A program made the translations under genes and the position numbers. From Stakelama pacifica (GTDB taxonomy: Bacteria > Pseudomonadota > Alphaproteobacteria > Sphingomonadales > Sphingomonadaceae), in the NCBI RefSeq assembly GCF_004361835.1, contig NZ_SNWD01000020.1, forward strand, positions 1 to 39,276: a stretch of DNA of 39,276 nt, given 5' to 3'. The notes below the pieces were generated by a model that was not told the origin of the DNA, searched no databases, and worked only from the letters and a program-made list of their open reading frames with translations. Below are positions 33,027 through 39,276 of the stretch, piece after piece. Within the stretch, counting starts at the first letter, position 1; each line of letters opens with the position of its first letter.

Positions 33027-33509
33027 TTGGACACCCGCAATAACGATGGTTTCCGCGCAAGCATGAAATGATCGGCACCTTTGGCGGCACATCCGACGTC
33101 GGATTTTCGGTTGGGGTCGCCTTTTTCGCTGTTTTGCGTTTCGTTCCTTTCCGGCCCGAGGCTCTGTGGCGCAGCTACGCCGCGGCAACCTGTCGTTCGT
33201 GGAAGATCAGGCGATCAAAATTGTAGGCCAGGTTGAAGAGGGGAGTTTGGCCTGTGCCTTGGCGAGGCCGATGGTGCGGATGAACAGGCCGTATCGGTTC
33301 TTCTGGTGGGCGGAGACATGTTCGACCTTTGGCCCGCAGCTTGCCGCCGATCTTGACCGTCCAGCGCGCATCGACATCCTTCTGGTGCGCCTTGTGCTCG
33401 GCTTGCCCGGCCAGATCTGCCGTGCCGATTTGCCCTCCTTGACTGCGGTCTTCTCCTTCTCGGTATTGCGCTGCTTGGGAGCAGGAACCAGTGTCGCATC
33501 GACGATCTG
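33027..33509 (-). pseudogene. IS5-family element remnant (transposase C-terminus, frameshifted)
   Basis: On the minus strand the last ~110 codons of an IS5-type transposase can be followed to a stop at 33175: SQIVDATLVPAPKQRNTEKEKTAVKEGKSARQIWP, a KDVDARWTVKIGGKLR stretch, KVEHVSAHQKNRYGLFIRTIGLAKAQAKL, and FNLAYNFDRLIFHERQVAAA. These lie in different frames, needing at least three compensating indels. The segment 33027-33174 is the non-coding end of the same element, beginning with GGACACCCGCAATAA at the junction with the IS701 fragment. The upstream (N-terminal) part is replaced by an IS3-family element starting at 33510. Confidence 0.78.
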
Positions 33510-33560
33510 TGAACTTGCTCCGAAAAGTTGAGAGTTCCCTTGAGGTGAAAGGCGAACTCG

Positions 33561-33854
33561 ATGACGAAGCAACGACGGTTTACGAAGGAGTTTGAGGACG
33601 AGGCGGTGCGGCTGGCGGCGACCAGCTGGCGCACGCAGCGCGCGGTGGCGGAGGATCTGGGCATTGGCCTGTCGACGCGGGTGCGCTGGATCAGCCGCAG
33701 TCGTGATCGGCTGGCGGCAATGCCTGGCGCAGCGCCGCAGGCAGACATTGCGGCCGAGTTGAAGCGGCTTCGCCGGGAGAACGAGATCCTTCGGCAGGAG
33801 TGTGACATATTGAAGCGGGCGACTGCTTTTTTCGGCCGGGAGGGAAGTCGATCA
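33561..33854 (+). pseudogene. IS3-family orfA (helix-turn-helix protein), stop codon lost
   Basis: OrfA begins MTKQRRFTKEFEDEAVRLAA and includes the HTH (TQRAVAEDLGIGLSTRVRWI) and the leucine-zipper-like LKRLRRENEILRQECDILKRATAFF. Relatives end with GSR and a TGA that overlaps the orfB ATG. Here the codon at 33852-33854 is TCA, so the frame runs on to 33989. It starts 51 bp inside the left repeat. Confidence 0.75.
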
Positions 33855-34711
33855 AGTTCCAGCTCATCGATCAGGCGAAGAAGGATTTCCCCGTACACCG
33901 CCTATGCCAGATACTCGGCGTCAGCCAGAGCGGCTACTTCGTCTGGAAGAACCGCCCCGCCAGCAAGCGACAGCAGGACGACATGGTGATGCTGGCGCAT
34001 GTCCGCTCGGCATTCGCGCTGTCGAACGGCACCTATGGCAGTCCGCGCATGACGCGGGAGTTGCAGGATGAGGGTTTTGCCATCGGGCGTCGGCGCACGG
34101 CGTGGCTGATGCGCTAGAACGGCCTGCGCGGCCGGCAAAAGCGGCGGTTCAAGCGAACCACCGACAGCGAGCATGCTTGGCCGATCGCGCCCAACATCAT
34201 CGACCAGGATTTCGCGGCGACGGCCCCGAACCAGAAATAGGGTGTGGACATCTCCTATGTCTGGACGCGCGAGGGGTGGCTCTATCTGGCGGTGGTCATC
34301 GATCTGTTCTCCCGCCGTGTCGTCGGCTGGGCGATCCGCGACCGGCTGCACCGCGACCTCGCGCTCACAGCCTTGCGCAGGGCCGTCGTTGTGCGACGTC
34401 CGCCCGAAGGGCTCATTCATCATTCGGACCGCGGCAGCCAATACTGCTCTGTGGACTACCAGGCCGAACTGCGCCGCCACCGCATCCGTATCTCCATGTC
34501 GAGCAAGGGAAACTGCTTCGACAACGCCATGGTCGAGACGTTCTTTAAGACGATCAAATCCGAGCTCGTATGGCGCACCGTCTTCTACACCCACGCCCAA
34601 ACCGAGCAGGCTATTGCCCGCTATATCCACGGCTTCTACAACCCTGTCCGGCGCCATTTTGCGCTCGACTACATCAGCCCAGCGCAGTTCGAGAGAACCG
34701 CGTCACACTGA
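33851..34711 (+). pseudogene. IS3-family orfB (DDE transposase) with two stop codons
   Basis: The rve-type integrase core is nearly complete: KFQLIDQAKKDFPVHRL, TYGSPRMTRELQDEGFAIGRRRTAWLM, VDISYVWTREGWLYLAVVIDLFSRRVVGW (first Asp), LIHHSDRGSQYCS (second Asp) and NCFDNAMVETFFKTIKSE (Glu). Two in-frame TAG codons interrupt it, at 34115-34117 (where a Gln or Glu is expected) and 34238-34240 (where Trp is expected). The start position reads ATC (33851-33853) rather than ATG. The protein cannot be made at full length. Confidence 0.88.
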
Positions 34712-34812
34712 GCGAATGCCTCTCCACTTAAGCGGGGCGAGTCCAGATTGCGCTCACTGCAGATGCAACCTCAACAAACCCCCGCTCGAACTTCTGCCAA
34801 AGCAGTGCCAAT

Positions 34813-36081
34813 TTAATAATCGACGGGATAATCTTTTAAGAATTTTTGGCCCGAGAACGCGTTTCTGCTTGTCCAGGATATTGGTGGTGCAGTCCAATAG
34901 GTGTCAGTTGCAGCCAGCCCCAATGCAATCAGACTTTCAGCTACGATATACATGCTGCCTGCATTGGAATAGACATCGCCCAAAGTGGGCTGCTTTCCGG
35001 CAAAACCAATCGTCAGATAGCCGTCCTCATCGAAATTGGTGGGGTTGGAAAACACCGCGCGTTGTGCCGCGAGCGTCGCGGCCCGCACCCTTCCTTCAGC
35101 AAGTGTTTCAGGAAGCTGTTTGCGCCAGGCTAGAAGACCAAGCGGCTGAAACACTGCGGTGCGATAAGTTAGCGAACGGCCAATTGGCGGATACGCGCCT
35201 TCGGGACCAATCATGCGCTCCAGGTGTCCAGCATAACGTTGCATCCGGCGATAGGCAGTCTCGCGAAGTTGCTCTGCGGAATCTCCGGCAATGCGTATCT
35301 TTGCGTCGGCAAGAACGTCCAAAACCTGAGTGAGCATGGGATGAATTACATACGAACCATAATAATCGTAATGAAAACGGTTTCCATCGGCATACCATCC
35401 ATCACCGACATACCATTCATTGATCTTTCGGATAGCGATGTCGACGCGAAGCGGATCCCAGTCTTCGCCGACAGAGAGCAGGAATACCTCGTTCATCGCA
35501 GCGAATAACAACCAGTTGGAGTAGGGTGGATCAACCCTTCGTAGCCCTTTTATTTCGGTGACGATCTGACGTTTTGTCGTTGACGACAGCGGTTTCCATA
35601 ATTGTTTGGGCGCGCGCAGTAGTGCCTGAGTGTAAAAGGCGGAATCAACGAGGGGCTGCCCCTCGCTGCGCCACAAAAGATAGTCGGGGCTGGTGGGGTC
35701 AACCGAATGGGCAAAACATGCAAGCGCCTTGTCCCGGAGGGCCGAGCGTATTTTCCCCTCAGCGTCCGGGCTGTCCGGAAGCGCGAGCCATGGCGCGATG
35801 CCGGACATAAGTCGGCCAAATGCTTCGAGATAACCAACCTTGACATCGCGGCCATCCCAAGTGGGGCTGACCGCCGGATTCCAGCGCGCCTGAAGCTTAC
35901 CTTCCGCCATCGGCCTCAGCACCGGATTTGCCATGCGAACGAGCAAATCCAACATATAAAGCCGGTCCTCACCTCCTGCGGGAAGCGAGACAGCCGTCTG
36001 TGAGCTGGCGGCCGCAGTCCGAGGGGAAGCGGCAAGCATTCCCGCACCGACCGTTGACGTAAGAAAATTGCGTCGTTCCAT
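34813..36081 (-). CDS. DUF2264 protein with Tat-like signal peptide
   Basis: This 422-residue protein matches DUF2264, an alpha-helical family frequent in polysaccharide-utilisation loci. Its N-terminus MERRNFLTSTVGAGMLAAS has a twin-arginine-type signal, so it is likely exported folded. Family features include YSNWLLFAAMNEVFLL, DGWYADGNRFHYDYYGSYVIHP (about residues 230-252), and EGAYPPIGRSLTYR near residue 300, which look like an active-site cleft of an (alpha/alpha) barrel. A carbohydrate-active role is inferred; the substrate is unknown. It starts 25 bp after DUF4861. Wobble positions are visibly richer in A/T than in the cob genes. Confidence 0.82.
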   Translation of the reverse strand: MERRNFLTSTVGAGMLAASPRTAAASSQTAVSLPAGGEDRLYMLDLLVRMANPVLRPMAEGKLQARWNPAVSPTWDGRDVKVGYLEAFGRLMSGIAPWLALPDSPDAEGKIRSALRDKALACFAHSVDPTSPDYLLWRSEGQPLVDSAFYTQALLRAPKQLWKPLSSTTKRQIVTEIKGLRRVDPPYSNWLLFAAMNEVFLLSVGEDWDPLRVDIAIRKINEWYVGDGWYADGNRFHYDYYGSYVIHPMLTQVLDVLADAKIRIAGDSAEQLRETAYRRMQRYAGHLERMIGPEGAYPPIGRSLTYRTAVFQPLGLLAWRKQLPETLAEGRVRAATLAAQRAVFSNPTNFDEDGYLTIGFAGKQPTLGDVYSNAGSMYIVAESLIALGLAATDTYWTAPPISWTSRNAFSGQKFLKDYPVDY

Positions 36082-36106
36082 AAATATATTCCAGCCTGAA
36101 TGGGAG

Positions 36107-37036
36107 CTAGTGAGCGGGGTCAAAGTCTACGGTTTCCGCCGCGACCAATTTATCCCACGCCTCGCGCGAGTTGACATGGTCCTGGCCCAGATTCCACGCA
36201 GATCCGGAATAATAGACAAAGGGCTGTCCCGGCTGCACCTTAAGCAAAACAAGGTAATTGTCGGCATCTTCGCGAATTTCCGCGATCATTTTGGGGTCAA
36301 CCTTAAGCGCGACCATCATGCGCCCATGTTCCGGTTCATCCGGCCCCCACCAGGATAGTATGCCGCGTGGGCGATCAATCGTAACAGATCCCGCGCGGCC
36401 GCTTGTGGGACGCTTACCGATACCGATGCCGACGATCAGAGGGTCGGAGAGATCGGAGCGAATGGTGGAAACCATCCTTGTGAAATGGGTGCCGAGCGGC
36501 AGAGTGAAGCGCCGTGTTTCCCAGACCTTCCTGACGACATCTACGGGCCAGGGCGCGTAGTCGACCTCGAAATCCGCAACCGCGCCGGTTTGCAAAATGC
36601 GGTATTTCGAATAATTGCGCGATGTCCAAAGCTTGTTATCGTACCATATTCCCAGTCCACCCGCGCCCCGTGTGGTCCCCACATGGTAGAAATCCATTCC
36701 TTCGCCATGATAACTGTGCTGATCTCCGCCTCGCAACTGGCGGTCAGCAAAGGGCCAGGCGACGTTCTTGCCCCAGCTATCAATACCCGATCCAGACGGC
36801 GGCTCGGCTTTTTCCAGCGCAAGCCCGTAGATCCGATGAGCGGTCTTGTCGTTTTCCCATAACAGATCGTCATATCGGTAGTCGGCAAGCAAGACTCTCG
36901 CTCGCGGATGTCGATCGGGAGGGGCGGGAAGAGGGTTCACAACTACCGGCAAAGCCGTTTGTGTCGGCGTGTGCTGGGCCGACGCGGTCGCCGAAATCAG
37001 ACCCATGGCAAGCGCGCATATGCGACCAATGATCAC
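36107..37036 (-). CDS. DUF4861 exported protein
   Basis: This 309-residue protein matches DUF4861, which occurs with pectin- and alginate-type degradation genes. A GTG at 37036 is preceded by a perfect AGGAGG (plus-strand 37043-37048) with a 6-nt spacer and starts a signal peptide (IIGRICALAMGLISATASAQ). I therefore reject the longer reading to 37399, which adds over 100 unconserved residues. Family motifs include VLLADYRYDDLLWENDKTAHRIYG, DFYHVGTTRGAGGLGIWYDNKLWTSRNY, and ILSWWGPDEPEHGRM. Molecular function is unknown; it may be a lyase-like or sugar-binding beta-protein. It is divergent from the GntR gene, with a putative operator upstream. Confidence 0.82.
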   Translation of the reverse strand: MIIGRICALAMGLISATASAQHTPTQTALPVVVNPLPAPPDRHPRARVLLADYRYDDLLWENDKTAHRIYGLALEKAEPPSGSGIDSWGKNVAWPFADRQLRGGDQHSYHGEGMDFYHVGTTRGAGGLGIWYDNKLWTSRNYSKYRILQTGAVADFEVDYAPWPVDVVRKVWETRRFTLPLGTHFTRMVSTIRSDLSDPLIVGIGIGKRPTSGRAGSVTIDRPRGILSWWGPDEPEHGRMMVALKVDPKMIAEIREDADNYLVLLKVQPGQPFVYYSGSAWNLGQDHVNSREAWDKLVAAETVDFDPAH

Positions 37037-37080
37037 CGCAAACCTCCTATCCACGGACGAACTTCGTAATGCGGCATCAG

Positions 37081-37091
37081 CTGTCATACAG
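37081..37091. promoter_or_regulatory. Putative GntR operator upstream of DUF4861
   Basis: CTGTCATACAG is a dyad with arms CTGT/ACAG around a 3-bp centre. It lies 45 bp upstream of the DUF4861 start in the divergent region shared with the GntR gene. It matches the T-n-GT-n3-AC-n-A pattern of FadR-type GntR sites and shares TGTCATAC with the two other sites near 37231 and 38143. Confidence 0.6.
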
Positions 37092-37230
37092 ACACCCGGC
37101 GCAAATTCAGGCGCGGCGCTCGCGGGTCGCTGCTGGCGCAAGAGTAATCGCATAAATCCTCTCCCGTACACCCTTGCCAGATCGACTGTCCGGCCTGCAG
37201 GTGCTAAAACATGGGTAACAACCGGAGATA

Positions 37231-37241
37231 GGTATGACAAG
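37231..37241. promoter_or_regulatory. Putative GntR operator overlapping the gntR start codon
   Basis: GGTATGACAAG, whose reverse complement is CTTGTCATACC, contains the ATG of the GntR gene (37234-37236). It is the weakest of the three sites in symmetry but keeps the TGTCATAC core. It implies autorepression of gntR. Confidence 0.5.
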
Positions 37242-38013
37242 TAGCGAGAATGCTCGCGCTGTTGCAAGCAACCCCGAACGGGAAGAAGCCGCGCGGAGCG
37301 GTTCATTAACCGATGAATTATTTTCGAAACTCGAGGCGTCGATCCGATCCGGGGAATTGCGTGCCGGGACTCGTTTGCCGTCACAAAAGGAGATCGCACT
37401 TTCCCAGAATGTGAGTCGTACCGTCGTTCGCGAAGCGGTGGCTCGCCTTACCGCGCAGGGACTGGCAGTTTCCCGTCAGGGAGCAGGGGTATTCGTGGTC
37501 GACACGCCCGAATACCGCGCTTTTCAGATCACGCGTGAGGAGGTGCAGGAACTTGCCGATGTAATAAAGCTGCTTGAGATGCGCATGGCCGTAGAGACCG
37601 AAATGGCGGGGCTGGCTGCAGCACGTCGCACAACCCAGGACATCGGGGCCATTCAGGACGCGCTGACAACGATGATAACGGTCGCCGACGATCCGATGGC
37701 GGCGGCGAGCGCCGATGCAGCTTTTCATCTCGCAATATCCCGCGCCACACAGAATGAATATTATTCTCGCTTTGTCGAGTTTCTGGGGGTTCGTCTGGTT
37801 CCGTCGCGCAGTCTGTATCTGGGTGAAAAGCCTCAGGAAGTTCACCGGGCCTATGCAGATAAGGTGCTCGCAGAACACGAGGCCATCGTCGATGCCATCA
37901 TCCGGATGGATTCAACGCGCGCCCGGGAAGCTGCACGACAGCATATGCACGAAAGCCTTACCCGCCACTCCACATTAAGTGCCACCCTGCGAATGGCGAA
38001 AGTCTCCGGGTGA
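37234..38013 (+). CDS. GntR-family (FadR/FCD) transcriptional regulator
   Basis: A 259-residue repressor-type protein. It has an N-terminal winged helix (about residues 25-92: LTDELFSKLEASIRSGELRAGTRLPSQKEIALSQNVSRTVVREAVARL) and a C-terminal FCD ligand domain (about 105-245) with metal-binding histidine positions in ADAAFHLAIS (His about 167) and VLAEHEAIVDAI, HMHESL. FCD regulators in sugar loci usually respond to uronates or related acids. The gene lies between the divergent DUF4861-DUF2264 pair and the TonB receptor, with a shared dyad at each promoter. GGAG (37224-37227) precedes the ATG by 6 nt. Confidence 0.92.
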   Translation: MTSSENARAVASNPEREEAARSGSLTDELFSKLEASIRSGELRAGTRLPSQKEIALSQNVSRTVVREAVARLTAQGLAVSRQGAGVFVVDTPEYRAFQITREEVQELADVIKLLEMRMAVETEMAGLAAARRTTQDIGAIQDALTTMITVADDPMAAASADAAFHLAISRATQNEYYSRFVEFLGVRLVPSRSLYLGEKPQEVHRAYADKVLAEHEAIVDAIIRMDSTRAREAARQHMHESLTRHSTLSATLRMAKVSG

Positions 38014-38021
38014 GTCGAACT

Positions 38022-38058
38022 TTAAAAAAACGATCAGCTTCCGCCATAAAGTGATCGT
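38022..38058 (-). terminator. Possible leftward terminator after the GntR gene
   Basis: ACGATCA (38030-38036) and TGATCGT (38052-38058) form a 7-bp stem with a 15-nt loop. The seven A at 38024-38030 become a T tract only when read leftwards, so any termination would act on antisense transcription from the receptor side. Evidence is modest. Confidence 0.35.
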
Positions 38059-38123
38059 CCAAAGCTCAAATTCCCTCGAATTCCGATCTGGTCTGCAAAA
38101 CTCCGGACAGCGCAACTAGGATA

Positions 38124-38153
38124 TTGACTGACAAATAACAACTTGTCATACAA
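38124..38153 (+). promoter_or_regulatory. Receptor promoter with overlapping GntR operator
   Basis: TTGACT (38124-38129) is a good -35. A -10-like CATACA (38147-38152) follows after 17 bp and lies inside the dyad TTGTCATACAA (38143-38153). Bound repressor would cover the -10. This is the most symmetric of the three TGTCATAC sites. Confidence 0.6.
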
Positions 38154-38200
38154 CTCTCAACGCGCCCGGTCTGACCGAGGACGTGACAGGGAGAGGAAAA

Positions 38201-39199
38201 ATGGGGAAATCGCATTTTGCGTCAGCTGTGTCTGCTGGCGTACTCGCATTTACGTTCGTTGCGACGCCTGCCTGGGCGCAGACCAGCCAGTCGGAAGATC
38301 CGCAGACCGAAGCCGGCACGCCGGACAGCGCTGCGCAGGACATCGTCGTTACCGGATTCCGGGGCAGTCTTGCCGAAGCGGTTGAGTTGAAACGTGAGGC
38401 CGTATCGTTTCGCGATTCGATTGTTGCCGAAGACATCGGCAAGTTTCCAGAGGCAAATGTCGCCGATTCTATGCAGCGCATTCCGGGTGTTATCCTGTCC
38501 CGCGATGGCGGTGCCGGGACAAACGAAGGCCAGCGGGTCGAAATTCGCGGGCTGCCCGCCGATTTCGTCGTGACCACAATCAACGGCGCACCGGTCCGCA
38601 CGACTTCCGCAGGAAGTGTCGGTAGCTCAAGCCGTGCGTTCAACTATGATGTATTTCCGTCCGAACTATTCGGCCGGGTTGATGTGTATAAGTCGCCGCT
38701 GCCCAGTCTCGAAGAAGGCGGAATAGGCGGCAATGTCGATCTGCAAACGCCGCGGCCGTTCGATAATGAGGGACGGGTTATTCGGTATAATGCGCAGTAT
38801 AATTATAATACGCAGTCGAAGAAATGGCGCCCGCGCGGGTCGCTTCTGCTCAGCGACACCTGGGGCAATTTCGGTGCGCTCTTCGGCGTCGCTTATGCGA
38901 AAAACGTTAACGAACGTTCCGGTTTTCAATCAACAGGCGGGTGGAATTCATCAGCGCTCGGTCGCCGCCCTTATTATTCGTCGGCCGCAAACCCTGTACC
39001 GCCGAACACCAGCGGTCCGTTCCAGTTCGAACTCGACCTGGACAACCCGCTTGCGAATTTCGGGGGACTGACGCGATCACAGATTGAAAATGCGCAGCTC
39101 CCGCGCTTTTATCGCGTATATTCTTCAAATACCGAACGCGAGCGGCTGGGATTTGTGGGCTCGCTTCAATATAAAAACGACCGTGGTCTGAGCCCCTAG
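38201..39199 (+). pseudogene. TonB-dependent receptor, truncated by an insertion element
   Basis: An outer-membrane TonB-dependent transporter of the sphingomonad/Caulobacter carbohydrate type. It has a signal peptide (residues 1-26, ending PAWA-QT), then the plug domain with IVVTGFRGSLAEAVELKREAVSFRDSI near residue 48, EDIGKFPEANVADSMQRIPGV, and EIRGLPADFVVTTINGAPV. The first barrel strands follow. Such receptors normally run to 850-1,000 residues; here the receptor reading stops after about 329 codons, where the left end of an IS3-family element begins at about 39189, giving a stop three codons later. GAGAGGAAAA precedes the ATG at 38201. It is probably non-functional unless the rest of the gene is expressed separately beyond the element. 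Confidence 0.85.
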
Positions 39200-39276
39200 A
39201 TTTCCTCCATTGATAGGTAGAGTCCGGCCTTCGACAAGGAGACGGACGAATGAAGCGATCGAGGTTCAGCGAGGAG
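39189..39276 (+). mobile_element. Left end of an IS3-family element (continues beyond window)
   Basis: The sequence from TGAGCCCCTAGA (39189) onward is no longer receptor-like and leads, after about 60 bp with an AAGGAG (39235-39240), to an orfA start at 39250. The boundary is placed where TonB receptor coding breaks and a TGA-type IS3 terminus begins. It is a different subgroup from the copy at 33510-34745, whose ends differ. Confidence 0.7.
39250..39276 (+). CDS. IS3-family orfA, first nine codons
   Basis: Only MKRSRFSEE is visible before the window ends. This is the usual beginning of IS3-family orfA proteins (IS407-like subgroup) in alphaproteobacteria. The ATG has a Shine-Dalgarno sequence about 9 nt upstream. 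Confidence 0.7.

Larger units (their letters stand above)
33510..34745 (+). mobile_element. IS3-family insertion sequence, complete but inactive
   Basis: The element is 1,236 bp, bounded by imperfect inverted repeats: TGAACTTGCTCCG from 33510 and, on the other strand from 34745, TGGACTCGCCCCG (10 of 13 identical), with similarity continuing to a GAGAG about 25 bp in. It carries orfA and orfB in the usual order. I see no matching target duplication (CTG before 33510, GAT after 34745), so one flank has probably been rearranged. Its left flank is an IS5 remnant. Confidence 0.82.

Noticed and set aside
31000..34745. A novel defence or toxin-antitoxin system hidden among the mobile-element remnants
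   Set aside because: All frames examined resolve into broken integrase or transposase sequence or chance openings; no intact pair of small genes was seen.
33507..34749. Target-site duplication flanking the IS3 element
   Set aside because: Bases before 33510 (CTG) and after 34745 (GAT) do not match in a 3- or 4-bp window.
37037..37399. N-terminal extension of the DUF4861 protein
   Set aside because: It overlaps the divergent regulator and lacks a signal peptide at its start; the GTG at 37036 has a perfect AGGAGG and begins a signal peptide.

Overview
The window looks like a chromosomal segment of a sphingomonad (Sphingomonadales, Alphaproteobacteria). The evidence is high GC with strong G/C wobble bias, a CpdR-type response regulator, SapC, a CysI-DUF934-CysH sulfate operon, aerobic (CobG/CobN-type) cobalamin genes, palindromic GGCCCCGG...CCGGGG repeats, and a TonB-dependent receptor with Tat/Sec-exported polysaccharide genes. 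The genus is not resolved from sequence alone.

Region 1 (1-4740) is an assimilatory sulfate/sulfite operon read leftwards: a siroheme-type uroporphyrinogen methyltransferase, DUF2849, CysI, DUF934 and CysH, joined by short overlaps or very small gaps. Upstream lies a 64-bp-period repeat array. Region 2 (4741-11308) is housekeeping: a DEAD-box helicase, a small exported protein, a GlcD-type FAD oxidase, SapC, cytochrome b561, an unannotated small-RNA candidate with its own promoter, anti-Shine-Dalgarno motif and terminator, an N-formylglutamate amidohydrolase, CpdR and tRNA-Val(GAC). Region 3 (11309-14966) holds two small redox/regulator pairs (SDR with HxlR; NmrA-like with LysR), each with a visible dyad in the shared intergenic space.

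Region 4 (15040-31260) is the core: cobalt uptake (cbtB-cbtA) and an almost uninterrupted aerobic corrin operon, cobW-cobN-cobG-cobH-cobI-cobJ-[cobK]-cobL-cobE-cobM-cobB-cobA-cobF-bluB. It contains every enzyme from uroporphyrinogen III to hydrogenobyrinic acid a,c-diamide, the large cobaltochelatase subunit, and BluB for the lower ligand. Two separate cobalamin riboswitches control it, one ahead of cobW and one ahead of cbtB. cobK alone is on the opposite strand inside the operon. CobS/CobT and the late genes (cobO, cobQ, cobD, cobC, cobP, cobU, cobV) are not in the window.

Region 5 (31261-34745) is a mobile-element graveyard: a frameshifted integrase N-terminus, an internally deleted IS110 transposase, an IS701 transposase fragment cut by an IS5 remnant, and a dead but structurally complete IS3-family copy. 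Region 6 (34746-39276) is part of a carbohydrate-utilisation locus: DUF2264 and DUF4861 exported proteins, a GntR/FCD regulator and a TonB-dependent receptor. Three near-identical TGTCATAC dyads sit at exactly the three promoters/starts of this locus and probably define the GntR regulon. The receptor is cut after about 329 codons by the left end of another IS3-family element that runs off the window.
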